Of a stretch of DNA of 64,000 nt, positions 61,809 to 64,000 are shown piece after piece (the stretch's first letter is position 1; each line of letters opens with the position of its first letter). Under the pieces are notes generated by a model. The model did no database searches and was not told where the DNA came from. It saw only the letters and a list, made by a program, of their open reading frames with translations. The position numbers were made by a program, and so were the translations under genes. The DNA lies in the NCBI GenBank assembly GCA_003554945.1, contig PWHN01000044.1, forward strand, positions 1 to 64,000. Direction: 5' to 3'. Source of the DNA: a bacterium. Lineage in GTDB: Bacteria; T1Sed10-126.

Positions 61809-61914
61809 ACTTTCACACTTTCACACTTTCACACTTTCACACTTTCCCACTTTCACACTTTCCCACTTTCATACTTTCACACTTTCCCACTTTCATACTT
61901 TCACACTTTCCCAC
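61809..61914. repeat. long ACTTTCNN octamer array touching the pfkA stop
   Basis: About 13 units of period 8 (ACTTTCAC, ACTTTCCC, ACTTTCAT), the longest array here, directly adjoining the pfkA TGA (61915-61917). The rest of 61610-61808 has CTGGAA-like heptamers near 61745 and no gene. Confidence 0.85.
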
Positions 61915-62874
61915 TCAAATAGACAACGTCTGCGAAATTCCGCGATTCTCCCAGCTTAAACTTTTCCCTTCAACCGCCTCCAGCAGATCGGTTAAGTTCC
62001 TCCTGCCCGAGCGAACGCCGATACAGACGCCACTTTCACCCTCAAGCAGTGTCTGCACGGCATAACTACCCATCTTTGCACCAATAATCCTATCAAAAGC
62101 AAGCGGTTTACCGCCCCGCTGAATATGACCAAGAACAGCCACGCGGGTCTCCATCCCACTTTTTTCCTCCAGCTCGTCGGCAAGCCAGAAACCTTTTCCG
62201 GCACCTTCGGCCAGAACAATTATATAGTGCAGTTTTCCTCTTTTACGCGCTGCTCGCACACGAGTAACTATGCTGTCAACTTCGTATTCTTCTTCGGGAA
62301 TTAAAATTTCTTCTGCCCCACCGGCCAGGCCGACCGAAAGAGCAATGTGGCCGGAAGCACGACCCATAACTTCAATAATGAAGAGCCGTTCATGTGAGGT
62401 GGCAGTGTCGCGAATCCGGTCAACCGACTCAAGGGCCGTGTTAACTGCCGTGTCAAAACCAAGACAGAGATCCGTGCCGCCAATATCGTTATCTATACTC
62501 CCGGGAATACCAACCACCTGACCGTTCCAGAAGTCAAGCAGCTCAGCAGCTCCTCGCAGTGAGCCGTCTCCGCCAATTACAATCAGCCCTTCAATACCAA
62601 GATGGTCCAAATTCTGAGCTGCTTTTTTAAGCCCTTCCGCCGTCTCGAATTCACGGCAGCGGAGCGTGCGGAGAATCGTTCCCCCCTTTTCAAGAATCCC
62701 CCCTACCATACGAACGTCAAGCTGCTGATATATTTCATTAATCAGGCCATAATATCCACGGTTGAATCCAATAACTTCTATGTTTTCTGCCCGGGCCGTG
62801 CGAACTACGCTTCTGATTGCCGGGTTCATACCGGGCGCATCGCCACCGCTTGTCACAATTCCAATTCTATTCAC
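61915..62874 (-). CDS. pfkA: 6-phosphofructokinase
   Basis: A 319-residue ATP-type PfkA of glycolysis: VTSGGDAPGMN, VIGGDGSLRGA, PGSIDNDIGGTDLCLGFDTA (catalytic Asp), EVMGRASGHIAL and LGHIQRGGKPLAFDR. Gly after GGDGS is consistent with ATP rather than pyrophosphate use, though Ser replaces the usual Thr in the GTIDND motif. AGGTGG precedes the ATG. The octamer array begins right at its stop codon. Confidence 0.95.
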   Translation of the reverse strand: MNRIGIVTSGGDAPGMNPAIRSVVRTARAENIEVIGFNRGYYGLINEIYQQLDVRMVGGILEKGGTILRTLRCREFETAEGLKKAAQNLDHLGIEGLIVIGGDGSLRGAAELLDFWNGQVVGIPGSIDNDIGGTDLCLGFDTAVNTALESVDRIRDTATSHERLFIIEVMGRASGHIALSVGLAGGAEEILIPEEEYEVDSIVTRVRAARKRGKLHYIIVLAEGAGKGFWLADELEEKSGMETRVAVLGHIQRGGKPLAFDRIIGAKMGSYAVQTLLEGESGVCIGVRSGRRNLTDLLEAVEGKSLSWENRGISQTLSI

Positions 62875-62952
62875 TTAATCCACCTCAAATAGATAAAATT
62901 TTCTGTCCAACTCGTCATATTATTTGTCTTACCCAAATTTAACACTGAATCA

Positions 62953-62981
62953 TTGGCAAAACGACGTTGTTATTATATTAT
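62953..62981 (+). promoter_or_regulatory. promoter of tRNA-Arg(GCG)
   Basis: TTGGCA (62953-62958), 17 bp, TATTAT (62976-62981), 30 bp before the tRNA. The spacer AAACGACGTTGT is shared with the other tRNA-Arg upstream region. Confidence 0.72.
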
Positions 62982-63011
62982 TAATGGAGTCGAAAAGAAA
63001 CACTTCATTAA

Positions 63012-63086
63012 GCGCCCGTAGCTCAGACTGGATAGAGCGCCGCCCTGCGGAGGCGGAGGCCGGGGGTTCAAATCCTCCCGGGCGTA
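63012..63086 (+). tRNA. tRNA-Arg (anticodon GCG)
   Basis: Cloverleaf: acceptor GCGCCCG/CGGGCGT, D stem GCTC/GAGC with a longer loop, anticodon stem CCGCC/GGCGG, loop CTGCGGA (anticodon GCG, reading CGC/CGU), T loop TTCAAAT. No encoded CCA. G34 instead of the more usual A34 (inosine) for the CGN box is worth noting. Confidence 0.95.
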
Positions 63087-63260
63087 TTGTTAGTTAGAAA
63101 GTTAAAAAGTTAAAAAGTTAGAAAGTTAAAAAGTTAAAAAGTTAGAAAGTTAAAAAGTTAAAAAGTTAAAATTCGTTAAATCTATCCACCTTCTCACGTT
63201 CTCACTCTTCCACTCTCCCACTTTTCCACTTTCATACTTTCCCACTTTCATACTTTCAAC
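63087..63260. repeat. octamer arrays downstream of tRNA-Arg(GCG)
   Basis: GTTAGAAA/GTTAAAAA units, about ten in 63091-63170, then a TTCGTTAAATCTATCCAC linker and CTTTC-type units to 63260: the same order as behind the tRNA-Arg(CCG). Confidence 0.85.
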
Positions 63261-63392
63261 CAATCTCGTGGCATGAGCTAAAAATTGCCACTAATTTTTC
63301 TTCTTATCTTTGATTTTTTGTCCTCTCTATAACCAAGTGTTTCCATTTTTTTCCCTCCCCTACACGATTCATATACCCTCTTACCCTTTAAG

Positions 63393-63550
63393 TCTAACCC
63401 GGTCTATGCATGAACCCTATGCATAGGCCGCCCAAAGGGCCGCCCATTCGTCAAATGGGCGGGGTTAACCCACCCAGCCCTTTACTGGGAAAGAGCTGGG
63501 TGTCCTGCGGACGGATAATTCACGACAGTTGTGCTGTCAAGAATTATCAG
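63393..63550 (-). mobile_element. palindrome-rich repeat element, copy B
   Basis: Inverted copy of the element at 6162-6381. Shared parts: the TCTAACCCGG end, the CTATGCATAGGCCGCCCAAA-to-GGGGTTAACCC palindrome block, and the ATAATTC-CGACAG hairpin. The middle is shorter here (CCCAGC/GCTGGG hairpin). No transposase is seen. Confidence 0.6.
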
Positions 63551-63652
63551 GGCCAAATCATCTATCACTTGATATCCTTTTTAATTTCGGAGAATATCAG
63601 TTAAGATTATCTCGACTCTTGCTCTATAAAATATTTAATGGAGATTTTGAAA

Positions 63653-63913
63653 ATGCCTTCTCCTGAAGAACGCGCACGACGTAATATTGACAAACAACTC
63701 CGCCAGGCCAGCTGGGTTATCCAGGACATTGATGATATTAACCTGGGGGCGGCTCCGGGCATTGCAGTCCGAGAATATCCGACTGTTTCCGGACCAGCGG
63801 ATTATTTTTTATTCGTTGATAAGAAAGCCATCGGTGTAGTCGAAGCAAAACAGTTATTTGGAGATAAACTGAAAGATCTACCTGAAGAACTCAACCGGAG
63901 CTTCGCGGCGTAG
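63653..63913 (+). pseudogene. truncated type I restriction enzyme HsdR N-terminus
   Basis: About 86 residues matching the start of HsdR: SPEERARRNIDKQLRQASWV, NLGAAPGIAVREYPTVSGPADYFLFVDKKAIGVVEAKQ. This contains the PD-(D/E)XK-like AD...EAK nuclease motif. The frame stops soon after, whereas the family protein is many hundred residues long; DNA to the window end does not continue the alignment. So it is a remnant, next to a possible mobile element. The ATG at 63653 follows TGGAGA. Confidence 0.75.
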
Positions 63914-64000
63914 TTCATTGCTGGTTGTTTACAAACGGACTACTTAACACTGCATAAATGGACTACTTTGGAAAAATTGGGACAGTGAAACGAAATGGAA

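Noticed and set aside
61809-61914. CRISPR-like regular array
   Set aside because: Units are only 8 bp with no spacers; it is a simple tandem repeat.
61520-62065. 181-residue plus-strand ORF
   Set aside because: It crosses the octamer array and lies antisense to pfkA and the GT2 gene; the sequence is FHTFTLSHFHT-type repeat translation.

Overview
The window looks like a chromosomal segment of a halophilic or at least salt-adapted, anaerobic, diderm bacterium. This is an inference. Most predicted proteins are rich in Asp and Glu. There is a complete outer-membrane lipid transport locus (mlaE-F-D-C-A), with outer-membrane-type barrel, FecR and LPP20 proteins beside it. Anaerobe-type oxygen defence is present (desulfoferrodoxin, ferritin, rubrerythrin-like protein, 2x[4Fe-4S]-type ferredoxin). 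Halophilic diderm Firmicutes such as Halanaerobiales would fit, but no rRNA is present to prove it.

Layout. 0-3.4 kb: accessory strip with a DUF4143 ATPase (apparently frameshifted at its N-terminus), a DUF2281/PIN toxin-antitoxin pair and an AbrB/RelE-like pair, each with palindromic operator candidates. 3.7-6 kb: methyltransferase and a sugar-isomerase-like protein. 6-11.7 kb: TauE/SafE and GltS-type transporters, GIY-YIG-like protein, dtd, DedA, and a strange Ala/Glu-rich protein. 12.3-15.1 kb: ilvD-thiO. 15.4-17 kb: hsp20 and nfo, the latter bracketed by direct repeats. 17.3-22.8 kb: a tightly overlapping argG-argH-lysA-dapA-dapB unit. 23.2-26.4 kb: ACT protein, metallo-hydrolase, a phosphoribosyltransferase-like protein and a degenerate carbamoyltransferase. 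26.5-29.8 kb: dnaE. 29.9-31.8 kb: a stand-alone PduS/PduT-like pair (microcompartment redox proteins) without other shell genes. 32 kb: tRNA-Arg(CCG) and an archaeal-type RNase HII. 33-43 kb: mgtE, pncB, TPR/barrel protein, MobA-like transferase, STAS-like protein, M20 peptidase and a 992-residue protein with an HGxG start, a DHH motif and two DHHA1-like tails. 43-48.6 kb: glycosyltransferase, cupin, ferredoxin, iron/oxygen cluster, CDF cation exporter with twin palindromic operators. 48.8-58.5 kb: cell-envelope block (transglutaminase-like protein, lipoproteins, barrel, CsgG/FlgT-like, two LPP20, FecR, mla operon). 58.6-63.9 kb: PHP phosphoesterase, rhomboid, glycosyltransferase, pfkA, tRNA-Arg(GCG) and a truncated HsdR.

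The most unusual general property is the intergenic DNA. Nearly every gap holds short tandem repeats of period 8 (ACTTTCNN, GTTARAAA or GAGATTAG types) or period 7 (CTGGTAA), dispersed palindromes of the GGATTGCGGGTCAAGCCCGCAATGACG type, or poly-C/poly-G hairpins. Several arrays touch stop codons and one supplies a stop codon. Two tRNA-Arg genes 31 kb apart in opposite orientation share flanks and the same repeat tail. A palindrome-rich element also occurs as two inverted copies at 6.2 and 63.4 kb.

All functional names come from reading translated motifs by eye; no database search was possible.
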